In this document: positions 1 through 10,941 of the stretch, piece by piece | Position numbering within the stretch: position 1 is the first letter of the stretch | Layout: the number at the start of each line of letters is the position of its first letter | Origin: WS-9 sp036274595 | GTDB taxonomy: Bacteria; Eisenbacteria; RBG-16-71-46; SZUA-252 | Assembly (NCBI GenBank): GCA_036274595.1 | Contig: DASUFL010000114.1 | Span: 1 to 35,135, forward strand | Direction: 5' to 3' | Length of the DNA stretch: 35,135 bases | The notes under the pieces: model-generated | Databases searched by the model: none | What the model saw: the letters and a program-made list of their open reading frames with translations, nothing else | Told to the model about the DNA's origin: nothing | Program-made: the position numbers and the translations under genes

Positions 1-416
<416 letters not shown>

Positions 417-506
417 GACTTCTAGATGTCAGGTGGTTCGCACCGTCAACTCGGTATTCGGTTGGTTTGACCACGGTCGCGCGCGAGCGCGCACCGAGCC
501 GAACTT

Positions 507-622
<116 letters not shown>

Positions 623-631
623 AGTAAATCG

Positions 632-667
632 AAAGGCCCTTCGCGAAAGCGAGGGGCCTTTTTCTTT
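632..667 (+). terminator. Intrinsic terminator of the rRNA operon
   Basis: A 13-bp stem with one G-U pair and a GAAA tetraloop is followed directly by a T-rich run (TTTTTCTTT). It begins about 10 nt after the 5S gene. This is the clearest rho-independent terminator in the window and closes the rRNA operon. Confidence 0.95.
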
Positions 668-794
668 GCCTGATTTCGGCCGCGCACGAGCTGCTGAGTC
701 AGCGATAAGATGGCGTCACGGACGGGCAGAACCATTGAGGCGTTGGAAGTCGATCACCGGCGCCTGGCGCCGCACAAGGAATCGAGGGTGCTCC

Positions 795-2210
795 ATGACA
801 GATGCTCGAGGCTCCGCGCACTCGTGCCTCGCCCCCACGCGGAAGCGCGCACCCGGAACTCCGGCCGATCAGACATCGGCGACCGAGGCTCCGCACCAGG
901 CCTACGCCCGTCTCTTTCCTGAGCTCCCTCCCCTCGAGATCGAAGAGGAGCTCCTCTGCGCGATGGGACGCCAGGGTGGCGCCTGCGACGGAGAGTCGTT
1001 CGCCGGGCGGGACGCCGATGACGCGCGCGGTGCCGCCGGCTGGCCCTTCTTCGGGCAGCTCGTCGCCCACGACATCTCCGGCGATCGCTCGGCCCTGGTC
1101 CACCACGCCGATGTGGCCGCACTCCGCAACGCGCGCCGACAGAAGATCAATCTCGAGTTTCTCTATGGCGCGGGACCGGCGGGGGATCCCTATCTCTTCG
1201 ATGCCAGCGATCCGGCCAAGCTCCTCCTGGGACGGAATGAGGCGGGCCGGGCGGACGACGTGCAGCGCAACGCTCAGGGCACCGCCATCATCGGAGACCC
1301 GCGGAACGACACCCACCTGGTGATGGCTCAGCTCCACCTCGCCTTCTGCCGCTTGCACAACGTCATGGTCGATCGCCTCCGCAGTCAGCGCGTTCCCGAG
1401 GCCGATCTGTTCGAACGCGCGCGGCGCCTGCTGCGCTGGCACTACCAGTGGGTCGTGCTGCACGACTTCCTTCCAAGAGTGGTCGGCCCGGCGCTCGCGG
1501 AGGAGCTTCTCGGGAATGGCGCGCGCTACTACCATCCTGGCGACGACCCCTATGTGCCGCTCGAGTTCGCCGACGCCGCCTATCGTTACGGTCATGCACA
1601 GATCCGCCACTCGTACCGGCTCAACGGCGCCATGCCGCCAAGGCCGATCTTCCCCGACCTGCTCGGTTTTCGACCGGTACCGGCGGCCCACGTGATCGAC
1701 TGGGCTTATCTCTTCGACATCCCGGGCCACCCGCCCGCGCAGCGCGCCAAGAAGATCGACGGCCGCCTCTGCGCGTCGCTGATCACCCTGCCGGCGGCCA
1801 TCACGGGCGAGGTCACCGTCGATGCCTACCGCTCCCTGGCGGCGCGGGATCTTCAACGCGGGCTTGCGGTGTCGCTCCCATCCGGCGAGGCGGTAGCGAA
1901 CCGGCTGGGCATCACGCCTCTCACGGCGCAAGAGACCGGACTCGCGGCCTCCGGTTGGGAGGGGGAGACGCCACTCTGGTACTACATCCTCAAGGAGGCG
2001 GAGGTCTGCACCGAGGGCGACCATCTCGGGGCGGTCGGAGGGCGAATCGTCGGAGACGTGCTGGTGGGGCTCATGGATCACGATCCTGGCTCGTTCCGGG
2101 TAGCGGCTCCCGACTGGCGACCCGAGCTGCCGGCCGCCGAACCTGGGAGCTTCACGGTGGCGGACTTGCTGACCTTGGCGCGTGCCGAAGGGCCGATTAC
2201 CGTCGAATGA
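795..2210 (+). CDS. Haem peroxidase family protein (animal-type peroxidase fold)
   Basis: This 471-residue protein resembles the bacterial branch of the animal haem peroxidases (myeloperoxidase-like). Visible landmarks are the distal-side motif FFGQLVAHD with the likely distal His at residue 92, the RLHN block around residues 186-189 with the conserved catalytic Arg, and the proximal motif RYGHAQI with His at about 267. Animal-type peroxidases oxidise halides or organic donors with hydrogen peroxide; the substrate here is unknown. No signal peptide or membrane segment is evident. The ATG at 795 was chosen because GAGGG lies about 6 nt upstream; an earlier in-frame start would overlap the 5S terminator. 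The gene ends in an ATGA overlap with the acetyltransferase gene, so the two are probably translationally coupled. A long opposite-strand reading frame here is a codon-bias shadow. Confidence 0.88.
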   Translation: MTDARGSAHSCLAPTRKRAPGTPADQTSATEAPHQAYARLFPELPPLEIEEELLCAMGRQGGACDGESFAGRDADDARGAAGWPFFGQLVAHDISGDRSALVHHADVAALRNARRQKINLEFLYGAGPAGDPYLFDASDPAKLLLGRNEAGRADDVQRNAQGTAIIGDPRNDTHLVMAQLHLAFCRLHNVMVDRLRSQRVPEADLFERARRLLRWHYQWVVLHDFLPRVVGPALAEELLGNGARYYHPGDDPYVPLEFADAAYRYGHAQIRHSYRLNGAMPPRPIFPDLLGFRPVPAAHVIDWAYLFDIPGHPPAQRAKKIDGRLCASLITLPAAITGEVTVDAYRSLAARDLQRGLAVSLPSGEAVANRLGITPLTAQETGLAASGWEGETPLWYYILKEAEVCTEGDHLGAVGGRIVGDVLVGLMDHDPGSFRVAAPDWRPELPAAEPGSFTVADLLTLARAEGPITVE

Positions 2211-2827
2211 CGGATCGCCGCCTGAGCTTGCTCCCTGCGGATCGCGCGGACGAGGCCGTCGCCGTGCTCGTCGACGCGTTCCACGACTATCCGGTCATGC
2301 GCCATGTCGTCGGCGAAGCCGGCGCGGACTACGATCGCCGCCTCAATATGCTGATCGGAGTCTTCGTCGCACGGCGCGTCGACCATGCGCATCCCATCGT
2401 CGCAATCGAGGAGGACGGGGATGCCGTCGGCGTGGCGACGCTCACGCTGCCCGGCGATCCCGGGCCGCCTTCCGCGGCGTTCGAGGCCCGCGTCGATGCG
2501 CTCTGGCAGGATCTGGGTCAGGACACGAAGGCGCGCATGGAGCGCCTGGTGGAAGTCTGGAAGCGACTCAGCGTTCCCGGTCCGCAGTTCCACCTCAACA
2601 TGCTCGGCGTGCGCCGCGCGCACGCGGGCCGAGGCGCGGGCCGTCTCCTCCTCGACGAGGTGCACCGGATCTCCCGCGAGCACCCGGAGTCGACAGGCGT
2701 GAGCTTGAGCACGGAGGATCCGAAGAACGTGCTCCTGTACGAGCACTGCGGCTACGAGGTGCGCTTTCACGAGCGCGTGTCGCCCGGGCTCGAAACCTGG
2801 ATCCTCTTCCGCCCCGACGATCGCTGA
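2207..2827 (+). CDS. GNAT-family N-acetyltransferase
   Basis: The 206-residue product has the GNAT layout: an N-terminal strand-helix region, a central beta strand LNMLGVRRAHAGRGAG at about residues 130-145 that carries the acetyl-CoA-binding R/Q-x-x-G-x-G/A loop (RAHAGRGAG), and the C-terminal pattern STEDPKNVLLYEHCGYE, in which family members place the residue that closes on CoA. It should transfer an acetyl group to an amine; the acceptor cannot be read from the sequence. The start codon overlaps the peroxidase stop (ATGA), so it relies on coupling rather than its own strong ribosome site. The next gene starts 7 nt downstream, giving a three-gene operon. Confidence 0.85.
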   Translation: MTDRRLSLLPADRADEAVAVLVDAFHDYPVMRHVVGEAGADYDRRLNMLIGVFVARRVDHAHPIVAIEEDGDAVGVATLTLPGDPGPPSAAFEARVDALWQDLGQDTKARMERLVEVWKRLSVPGPQFHLNMLGVRRAHAGRGAGRLLLDEVHRISREHPESTGVSLSTEDPKNVLLYEHCGYEVRFHERVSPGLETWILFRPDDR

Positions 2828-2834
2828 ATCCTCG

Positions 2835-4589
2835 GTGACTCCCAACTCTCGCCCGGCGCAGCCGGGGCGCGCCGCCCGCCGGGCCCAGCAGAAGGGGCCG
2901 CGTCCCAGACGCGCTTCCGGCCGATCGTCCCAGGCCACGGGCCCCACGTCACGACAGCTCGCCGTCCTCTTCGCCGCCGCGCTCGCCTTGCGCCTCATCC
3001 ACATCCTGGCGTCGCGGCAGAGCCCCTGGTTCGACCATCCTGTCATCGACGCGCTCACCTATCACCAGGCCGCGGTCTCGATCGCGACGGGGCAGGGCCA
3101 TCCGGACCGCGTCTTCTGGCAGCCGCCGGGATACTCCTACTTCCTCGCCCTCCTTTACGGCATCGCGGGGTCGCCCAACCTCCTCCTGCCAAGGATCGTG
3201 CAGGCGCTCTTCGGTGCCGCGTCCTCGGTGCTCACCGCCTGGATCGGAGCGAGGCACTTCGGCGCGCGCGCGGGCCTCGTCGCGGGGTACGTCGTCGCCT
3301 TCTACGGAATGCTGATCTACTTCGACGGGGAGCTTTTGGCCGCGTCCCTCACCATCGTTTTGCAGCTTGGGGCCGTGGCCCTCGCGGTTCGCGCCCTCGA
3401 CACCGAGAAGCCGGACCGCCTGTGGGCCGCCGCCGGTCTCTTCGCCGGCGTTGCCTCTTTGGTGACGGCGACGTCGCTCGTGATCGCGGGCGCCATCGCG
3501 GCGGCCGCGCGCCGGCGATTCTGGGCGGTCCTCGCGGGCGCCGCGGTCGCGATTGCTCCTGCGACGCTCCGAAACGTGACGCACGGCGGGGAATTCGTCC
3601 CGATCTCGTCCAATGCGGGGATCAACCTCTACATCGGGAACAATCCCGAGTACGACCGCACGGTCGGGATCCGGCCGGACCGCGTCTGGCTCGAGTTCAC
3701 GAAGGAGCCATTCGCCCACGGCGTCACCACGCAGAGCGGCGCGTCCCAGTACTGGACGTCTCGCGTGATTCGCTGGGTGGCGAGCGATCCCGTGGCGTTC
3801 GCCGCGTTGCAGGTGAAGAAGCTCCACCTCTTCCTGGGCGGCGACGAGATCTACCGGAACCAGGCCATCTATCCCGCGCGCCGCTACTCGCCAGTGTTGA
3901 GTGTCCTCCTCTGGAAGATCCCTGGCCTGGCGTTTCCCTTCGGGCTGCTCGCCCCGATCGGCCTCGTCGGGCTGGCCGTCTCGTGGAAGCGGGCGCCGCT
4001 CCTGGCCCTGGTGACGGTCCTCTACGCCGCCTCCGTGCTCGCGTTCTTCATCGCGGCGCGCTACCGCGTCCCGCTCGTCCCGTATCTCGCGATCTTCGCC
4101 ACCGGCGGAGCTCTCTGGCTCCGAACGGCATCCACGGTACGGCGCGCGTCGGCCGTGGCGGCGCTCGTGGCGCTTCTCCTCGTCTCCAATCTGGGACAGG
4201 GCCCGATGGCGTCGGCGATGAATGCCGACGCGGAATACAACCTGGCGGAGCACTTCCACAACGAAGGGAAGCGGGGTCAGGCGGAGGAGCACTACAAGAG
4301 CGCCATCCGGGAGCGCCCCGACTTCCTGGAGGCGTGGGTCAATCTCGGCGTGCTCGAATCGACGCAGGGGCGCTACGACGAGGGGTCGCGCGCGCTCGAG
4401 GAAGCGGTCCGGATCGATCCGCGGGAGCCGACCGCGCTCATGAGCTTGGGCGCCCTTCGTGAACGGCAGGGGCGGTATACCGAGGCCGCGGCGTTCTATG
4501 GTCGGGCCGCGGAGGTCATCCCGAATGACCCCGACCCCAAGCAGCGCATCCAGCGTCTGCGCGAGCGCGGTTTGATCGCGGGTCCCTGA
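2835..4589 (+). CDS. Membrane glycosyltransferase (GT39/ArnT-like) fused to C-terminal TPRs
   Basis: The 584-residue protein starts with a basic, proline/arginine-rich cytoplasmic tail (about residues 1-35). A polytopic membrane region follows to about residue 450, then three tetratricopeptide repeats (about 465-570; for example AEYNLAEHFHNEG, AWVNLGVLESTQGRYDEG and ALMSLGALRERQGRYTEAA). The first periplasmic loop has acidic and WQPPGYSY-like features typical of GT-C enzymes of the PMT/ArnT type, which transfer sugars from lipid-linked donors outside the inner membrane. The acceptor is unknown; the TPRs probably recruit a partner. The GTG start at 2835 is chosen because it follows the previous stop by 7 nt; no better upstream start exists. 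Fusion of a GT-C enzyme with TPRs is seen in other bacterial membrane proteins but is poorly characterised. Confidence 0.8.
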   Translation: MTPNSRPAQPGRAARRAQQKGPRPRRASGRSSQATGPTSRQLAVLFAAALALRLIHILASRQSPWFDHPVIDALTYHQAAVSIATGQGHPDRVFWQPPGYSYFLALLYGIAGSPNLLLPRIVQALFGAASSVLTAWIGARHFGARAGLVAGYVVAFYGMLIYFDGELLAASLTIVLQLGAVALAVRALDTEKPDRLWAAAGLFAGVASLVTATSLVIAGAIAAAARRRFWAVLAGAAVAIAPATLRNVTHGGEFVPISSNAGINLYIGNNPEYDRTVGIRPDRVWLEFTKEPFAHGVTTQSGASQYWTSRVIRWVASDPVAFAALQVKKLHLFLGGDEIYRNQAIYPARRYSPVLSVLLWKIPGLAFPFGLLAPIGLVGLAVSWKRAPLLALVTVLYAASVLAFFIAARYRVPLVPYLAIFATGGALWLRTASTVRRASAVAALVALLLVSNLGQGPMASAMNADAEYNLAEHFHNEGKRGQAEEHYKSAIRERPDFLEAWVNLGVLESTQGRYDEGSRALEEAVRIDPREPTALMSLGALRERQGRYTEAAAFYGRAAEVIPNDPDPKQRIQRLRERGLIAGP

Positions 4590-4607
4590 CAGCCGCCCCA
4601 AAGCAAA

Positions 4608-4636
4608 GGAGCCCGGCGGATGGGCCGCCGGGCTCC
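4608..4636. terminator. Bidirectional hairpin terminator between convergent genes
   Basis: A perfect 12-bp GC-rich stem (GGAGCCCGGCGG with its complement) has a 5-nt loop. Read on the minus strand it is followed by TTTGCTTT, so it best serves the 4663-4863 gene. On the plus strand it lies 18 nt after the glycosyltransferase stop, but no T-run follows, so it may also act there as a weak or 3'-protecting hairpin. Confidence 0.75.
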
Positions 4637-4662
4637 GGGGATGGATGACTCAAGTCTCGATG

Positions 4663-4863
4663 TCAGGCTTTGAAGATCGTCTTCTCCACCAGCAGGAAGG
4701 CTTCCTCCCACGTCTCGGCTTCAGCCAGCGGAAACTCGATCGAAGCGAAACCGATGCACTTCAGGTCGACCGTGTGCGAATGAGGTCCCACCACCACCGC
4801 CTGGACTACCCAGGCCGTGAGCCCTAGCTTGCTAGCGCGGTCCTCCGCCTCTCTGTTCGTCAT
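4663..4863 (-). CDS. Small hypothetical protein (66 aa)
   Basis: I do not recognise this protein. It is small and soluble-looking, with one short hydrophobic stretch (TAWVVQAVVVG) and an acidic helical C-terminus (AEAETWEEAFLLVEKTIF). I judge it a real gene from context: a near-perfect Shine-Dalgarno sequence (GGAGGTGA) sits upstream of the ATG, a plausible promoter is about 95 nt upstream, and a strong hairpin with a T-rich 3' side follows the stop. The isolated monocistronic layout suggests independent regulation. No partner gene is evident. Confidence 0.65.
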   Translation of the reverse strand: MTNREAEDRASKLGLTAWVVQAVVVGPHSHTVDLKCIGFASIEFPLAEAETWEEAFLLVEKTIFKA

Positions 4864-4955
4864 CTCCGGTCACCTCCCTTCCGCCTTCACCTATCGGCAA
4901 TCGCATGGCGTATGCCAACTCGCAATGGGGCGGCGTTCCACGCTTGTAAGTCATT

Positions 4956-4983
4956 ATTGTACGGTATTTTACTGGCTTTAAAG
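4956..4983 (-). promoter_or_regulatory. Candidate sigma-70-type promoter for the 66-aa gene
   Basis: On the minus strand a TACAAT -10 element (4961-4956) lies 16 nt from a weak -35 (CTTTAA, 4983-4978). The surrounding 40 nt are much richer in A and T than the rest of the window. The predicted transcript would begin about 90 nt upstream of the ATG. The -35 is poor, so the assignment is tentative. The rest of the 4864-5100 gap holds only a weak 6-bp hairpin (5048-5069) after the ATP-grasp gene. Confidence 0.4.
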
Positions 4984-5100
4984 CAGCCCGGAAGGGGTGG
5001 CCAGTTGCTGGTCGGCGGCAGCCAAAATGAGGGGTGATCGCGCCACTACCGTGGATTTCTCTACACGGTGGAGGGTCGAGCCCGAGCTACTTCGTGCCGC

Positions 5101-6066
5101 CTATCTTGAACCGCTGGGCCGCGGCTCCGCGGTGCTCGGTTGGCCGGCTTCGGGTCCGTGTTCCAGCGCGCGGGCGATCGCCTCCGCGAGCACGTCCGCT
5201 GCGGGCGGGTGGTAGCGCAGCCACAGCTCCGGCTCGATCAGCTCGAGCTCCATCACCGCGTAGCGGCCGTCGTTCCCGCGCACCATGTCGACGCGGCCGT
5301 AGACCGGCGCCGGCCGCGCGCCTCGGGCGCACGCGGCCATCGCGCGCTCGGCGAGCTCCTTCTGCTCGAGCGTGGGCTCGAGCCGGTGCACCGTGCCCCC
5401 GAAATCGTCCTGCACCCGGAAGTCGCCCGCCTTGGCCTTCTTCCGCACGGCATGCGTGTACCTTCCGCCGAGGACCATCAGCGTGTCCTCGCCCGTGCGG
5501 ACGATGTCGTCCTGGAACGGCTGGAGCAGGAGCGCCCCGTCGTCGAGAAGGCCTCGCACGGCCGCATCCACCTCCGCCGCGTTCCCGCGATGGATCCGGT
5601 ACGTGTGATACGCCCCGCCCGAGACGCAGGGCTTCACGATGGCGTCCTCCCACCCCGTTTCCTCCAGCAGGTCGCCCAGTGTCCGGGCCTCTCCACGTTC
5701 GATGTAGCGCGAGGGCACGACGGGGATCCCCTGGGCTTCCAGATCGGCGAAGTAGTGCTTGTCCCAGTTCCAGCGGACGATCGACGGCACGTTGAGGATG
5801 CGGGTCTGGCCTTCCACCCGCGCGAGCCAGGCCACGAAGTCGGGGAATTTCGTGAAATAGTTCCAGGTCGTCCGGAACATCGCGCAGCGGAACGTGGACC
5901 AGTCGACGTCGGAGCGGTTCCAGTCCACACGGACGGACGAGAGTCCCAGGGCGCGGAGGGCGTCGCCGAGGAGCCGGTCGTCGAGGAGGATGTTGGCGAG
6001 GTATCCGTCGCCCTCCGCCCTGGATGCCGCGAAGCGCGCCTCGGTCAGGAGCGCGACGTCCACCAT
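5101..6066 (-). CDS. ATP-grasp domain protein (RimK/DcsG-like)
   Basis: The 321-residue product matches the ATP-grasp fold of carboxylate-amine ligases. An N-terminal domain (about 1-110) precedes the nucleotide-binding part with the lysine-containing strand DAIVKPCVSGGAYHTYR, a LLQPFQDDI strand and the metal-binding end VMELELIEPELWLR. Such enzymes activate a carboxylate as an acyl-phosphate and couple it to an amine; neither substrate can be inferred. From memory the nearest relatives are unassigned RimK-like proteins and the cycloserine-pathway enzyme DcsG. The ATG shares one base with the stop of the membrane phosphodiesterase gene (TGATG), so coupling is likely. The C-terminal tail (about 20 residues, Pro/Ser/Gly-rich) is probably disordered. 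Confidence 0.82.
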   Translation of the reverse strand: MVDVALLTEARFAASRAEGDGYLANILLDDRLLGDALRALGLSSVRVDWNRSDVDWSTFRCAMFRTTWNYFTKFPDFVAWLARVEGQTRILNVPSIVRWNWDKHYFADLEAQGIPVVPSRYIERGEARTLGDLLEETGWEDAIVKPCVSGGAYHTYRIHRGNAAEVDAAVRGLLDDGALLLQPFQDDIVRTGEDTLMVLGGRYTHAVRKKAKAGDFRVQDDFGGTVHRLEPTLEQKELAERAMAACARGARPAPVYGRVDMVRGNDGRYAVMELELIEPELWLRYHPPAADVLAEAIARALEHGPEAGQPSTAEPRPSGSR

Positions 6067-8204
6067 CAGCGCCCCGCCACCGTGGAGTCGGGCTCCGGGA
6101 TGCCGTTCAGCGCCCGCGCGACCTTGAAGAGATCGCCCGTCCGGTAGAAGTCGACCGCGAGCAGATTGGGCACCCTCTTCCGCTCCCGGCGGCACTCGCG
6201 CGCGCGCTTCAGGAGCACCGGATACGCATTCACGATCGCGGCGTTGCTCGGCTTGGACGCGGGAGCGGTCTCGATCCAGTGGTTGATGAGGAAGAGCGAC
6301 CCCGTCGTCCCGCCTCGATTCGGCTTGCAGGAGAAGTCTTCGGGCTTGTGGAAGCCATACGGGGTCTCCTGAATGTTCCCCAGCATCCGGTGATACCAGG
6401 GCACGCCGGTCGTGTCGTTCTCGGCGAAGACGACCACGCGCTCGTCGCGCGCGACCATGTCGCCGAGGGTCGGCCACGGGGCGGCCACGGAGCCCTTGTA
6501 GACCATGTCGATGAGGCCGCTCTTGTCGAACGCCGCGGCGACGTCGGCCGGCTTCACGCCCTCATCCTGGATCACGATGATCACGACCTCGTCCGGATGG
6601 CTGCGGAGGAAGTCCGTCATCTCGTCCAGCCCATCCACGAAGCGCGTCGCCCCCAGCTCGCAGAATCCGTGCGCGAGGTAGATGTCCCTCTCTCCTTCCG
6701 GCTCGCCGACGAGGCGGTTCCGGATGCGCATGGCGGCGTCGAGTCCCTCCTTGCCGAGGACCGCCTCGTATTTCTTAACCGCGTTCGACTCGTCGTCCAT
6801 GATGGTCCGGATCCGCCCCTTCACGGGCTCTCCGTAGTGAACATCGATCAAGAATCCGCGCACGCCGTCCTCGAGCTGATCCCCGATGGAGCGCTCCTGG
6901 TTCGCGAACATCCAGTTCGCGAGGGACGCCGCCGACATCGAGTTGTGGGTCGTCGGGAAGACGACCTCGTTCAGCCGTCGGTCGCGCAGCTCGGGGTAGC
7001 CGTTCACGGCCACGATCGGGCGCGGACCCATCACCGCCTGGGTTTCCACGGGGTCACGGGTCACCCAGTAGATCCCAGCGCCGACGAGAAACGCGACGAC
7101 GATCATCCCTACGGCCGCGGGAACGAGGGAGTGCCCCCGGGTCGGCGAGGCGGCCGCCTCCGCCCGCTGGCGGCTCGCGAAGCGCGTCGCCGTCGTGAAC
7201 ACGTCCTGGATTCCCACGAAGAGGAGAAGGCTGCCCGCGAGGACCGCCAAGATCTGAAGTGTCGGGATCGGGTGGATGGCGACGATCATGCCCAGGGCGA
7301 TGAGCCCGAGGCCCCGGAGGATCGTCGTCGTGGCGCGCCGCGGTCGATGCTTGAGGATCCTCCACACGTAGCTCAGCGTCGCGGTCGCGTCGAGGCGCTC
7401 GAGGAGCGACGTCACCGATGCGGTGAGCACGATCCCGAGGCCGCCCAGGATGATCATGCGGAACGCGAGCGGGCCGATGAAGACGGGCCACAGGCCGCGC
7501 ATGAGATCGGTCCCGGTCTCGGTGCGGGCCAGGTTGGCCAGGATCGGTCCGCCGAACCGCGCGAACGCCGCGATCACGAACGCGCTGGACGTGAGTCCGA
7601 TGCCGAGCCAGAAGAGATAGCGATCCCTTCGCCGGGCGAGGATCAGTCCGAGCGCCCCGAACACCACGCCGCCAAGGAGCCAGAAATAGGCCCGCCGCTG
7701 CAGCCGGTGTCCCGTCCCGATGATCTTCATCAGGAGCTTCCCGGTCGGCCAGCTCTCCCTGGATCCCAGGACGAATTTCGCCTTGGGCGGGAGCTTGTCG
7801 GCGACGCCCGGATGCACCGCGAGAGCTTCCTTCGCGATCACCTGGACGTCGGTGAGCGTGAGGGAGAGATCGGATCCATGGGTGATCAGGACGGGATGGA
7901 GCTTTCGCGCGGCCTGGCGCACGAGAGCCCGGAACGCCGGGGACGCCACGATCTGCTGGACCGCGCCGAGGACGATCGGCCGGTAGGGCGTCAGCTCGCG
8001 CTGGTAGCTCACGATCTGCTCGGTGATCTGGTTCGCGACCACGCGCGCGACCGGAGGCTGGGCCAGGCTCTCCGCGACGCGCGCGGAGAAGACGTTCGAG
8101 TCGAACAGGATCCGCGTGGCGTAGGTGAGCGTCGCGCCATAGAGAAGCCCCGCGACGCAGAGCACCCCGAGCACGACCGTGCCCGTCGAGCGAAGGCGGT
8201 TCAT
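6066..8204 (-). CDS. Multipass membrane protein with C-terminal PI-PLC-like phosphodiesterase domain
   Basis: The 712-residue protein has an N-terminal membrane anchor (about 8-30), an extracytoplasmic-looking region (about 35-165) and several membrane helices between about 172 and 382. One pair of these is HdeD/DUF308-like in feel. The C-terminal domain (about 400-710) resembles PI-specific phospholipase C-like phosphodiesterases: it contains FPTTHNSMSA with the candidate catalytic His at 420, and FLIDVHYG with a second His at about 456. A later EVVIIVIQDEG strand fits the TIM-barrel fold. The enzyme probably cleaves a phosphodiester in a lipid or surface polymer; the substrate is unknown. 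GGAGGGG lies about 7 nt before the ATG. It is 22 nt downstream of the sigma-54 regulator gene and overlaps the ATP-grasp gene, so the three probably form one operon. Confidence 0.82.
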   Translation of the reverse strand: MNRLRSTGTVVLGVLCVAGLLYGATLTYATRILFDSNVFSARVAESLAQPPVARVVANQITEQIVSYQRELTPYRPIVLGAVQQIVASPAFRALVRQAARKLHPVLITHGSDLSLTLTDVQVIAKEALAVHPGVADKLPPKAKFVLGSRESWPTGKLLMKIIGTGHRLQRRAYFWLLGGVVFGALGLILARRRDRYLFWLGIGLTSSAFVIAAFARFGGPILANLARTETGTDLMRGLWPVFIGPLAFRMIILGGLGIVLTASVTSLLERLDATATLSYVWRILKHRPRRATTTILRGLGLIALGMIVAIHPIPTLQILAVLAGSLLLFVGIQDVFTTATRFASRQRAEAAASPTRGHSLVPAAVGMIVVAFLVGAGIYWVTRDPVETQAVMGPRPIVAVNGYPELRDRRLNEVVFPTTHNSMSAASLANWMFANQERSIGDQLEDGVRGFLIDVHYGEPVKGRIRTIMDDESNAVKKYEAVLGKEGLDAAMRIRNRLVGEPEGERDIYLAHGFCELGATRFVDGLDEMTDFLRSHPDEVVIIVIQDEGVKPADVAAAFDKSGLIDMVYKGSVAAPWPTLGDMVARDERVVVFAENDTTGVPWYHRMLGNIQETPYGFHKPEDFSCKPNRGGTTGSLFLINHWIETAPASKPSNAAIVNAYPVLLKRARECRRERKRVPNLLAVDFYRTGDLFKVARALNGIPEPDSTVAGR

Positions 8205-8226
8205 TCGATCCCCTCCGAATTGTCGG

Positions 8227-10194
<1,968 letters not shown>

Positions 10195-10331
10195 GTCAAG
10201 GGCCTCCCCCCGGATGGCTCGAAACCGCAGAGCGTCCGGCAACGCGAGCGGGGAGATCCAGGTCCGATATTTCGGAGGTGTACCACCGGGAGGGGGAGAA
10301 GTCCAGCCATTGCGGCGGGTGAAGCGAGGCA

Positions 10332-10373
10332 GAAAAAGCGGCCCCGCGTCCGTGAGCGCCCGGCCGCGGGGCC
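10332..10373 (-). terminator. Intrinsic terminator after the basic-repeat gene
   Basis: A 9-bp perfect stem (10340-10348 with 10365-10373) is followed on the minus strand by GCTTTTTCTG, a five-T run. It lies about 30 nt after the stop of the Arg/Lys-rich gene and upstream of the sigma-54 regulator gene, so the regulator is probably transcribed separately. I see no convincing promoter for it in 10195-10331. Confidence 0.75.
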
Positions 10374-10403
10374 AGAGAGACTCCGTCGATTTCGACGGAT
10401 GGA

Positions 10404-10673
10404 CTACATCATGGGCGTTTCGGGAGGAGCCATCATCTTCCGGACGGCCCGCCGACGACGCCGACGCACTTTGCGCACGGTCTTGCGGACTGCCTTCCGC
10501 ACCTTCCGGCGGGTCTTGCGGGCCACCTTGCGGCGGACGCGCCGGACCTTCCGTACGGCCTTGCGGACCTTCCGCCTCACCTTGCGAACTTTGCGGCGAG
10601 TCTGGCGAACCTTGCGACGGACCTTGCGACGCACCTTACGACGTACTTTGCGCGCCTTTTTGCGTGCCGCCAT
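10404..10673 (-). CDS. Arg/Lys-rich repeat protein (histone H1-like)
   Basis: The 89-residue product is almost entirely Arg, Lys, Val, Ala and Thr. Irregular repeats of KVRRKVRK type run from about residue 8 to 76, followed by a short methionine/proline tail. There is no hydrophobic core, so it should be largely disordered and bind nucleic acid, in the manner of bacterial H1-like (Hc1-type) proteins or basic ribosome- or nucleoid-associated proteins; this is inference from composition. Support for a real gene: an ATG behind an AAAGGTGGT ribosome site, a strong upstream promoter (10851-10880) and an intrinsic terminator after the stop. The repetition is also visible in the DNA (CGGCGCAAGGTC-like units), so repeat number may vary between strains. 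Confidence 0.75.
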   Translation of the reverse strand: MAARKKARKVRRKVRRKVRRKVRQTRRKVRKVRRKVRKAVRKVRRVRRKVARKTRRKVRKAVRKTVRKVRRRRRRAVRKMMAPPETPMM

Positions 10674-10850
10674 CCGTTAGGACCACCTTTCTCGAAATGG
10701 TGCCCATGGAGCACCGGTTTGTCGCGCCGATCCCCGTCGGCTGCGCGAATCGAAAATTCGATCCGCAACTCCTGGGGATGGCCTGCCGGGATCTAGTTAC
10801 GGTGCGCTCACCGACCCAGCTAAACGACAGAGTATTCAAATTCGCGCCGC

Positions 10851-10880
10851 TGTATAGATTTATTTCTCATTTTTCGTCAA
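10851..10880 (-). promoter_or_regulatory. Sigma-70-type promoter driving the basic-repeat gene
   Basis: On the minus strand TTGACG (10880-10875) and TATACA (10856-10851) are separated by 18 nt. This is the best housekeeping-type promoter match in the window, set in a locally A/T-rich patch. It predicts a leader of about 170 nt before the ATG at 10673. That leader contains a perfect ATCGAA-AA-TTCGAT palindrome (10749-10762) that could be an operator or RNA hairpin. Confidence 0.6.
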
Positions 10881-10941
10881 CCCGACATTTCGGAGAGCCT
10901 CCATCGCGTCGGAGTTCGGATGCATGTCGCGCGCGTGAATC

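Noticed and set aside
417..506. A tRNA in the 23S-5S spacer
   Set aside because: No cloverleaf or T-loop sequence could be found in the roughly 90 nt.
699..2081. Long minus-strand reading frame opposite the haem peroxidase
   Set aside because: Its translation has no recognisable fold, is rich in Arg/Gly, and the plus strand carries clear peroxidase motifs; it is a GC-bias shadow.
2949..4601. 550-codon minus-strand frame opposite the glycosyltransferase-TPR gene
   Set aside because: Charged low-complexity translation without motifs; the plus-strand membrane protein with TPRs explains the region.
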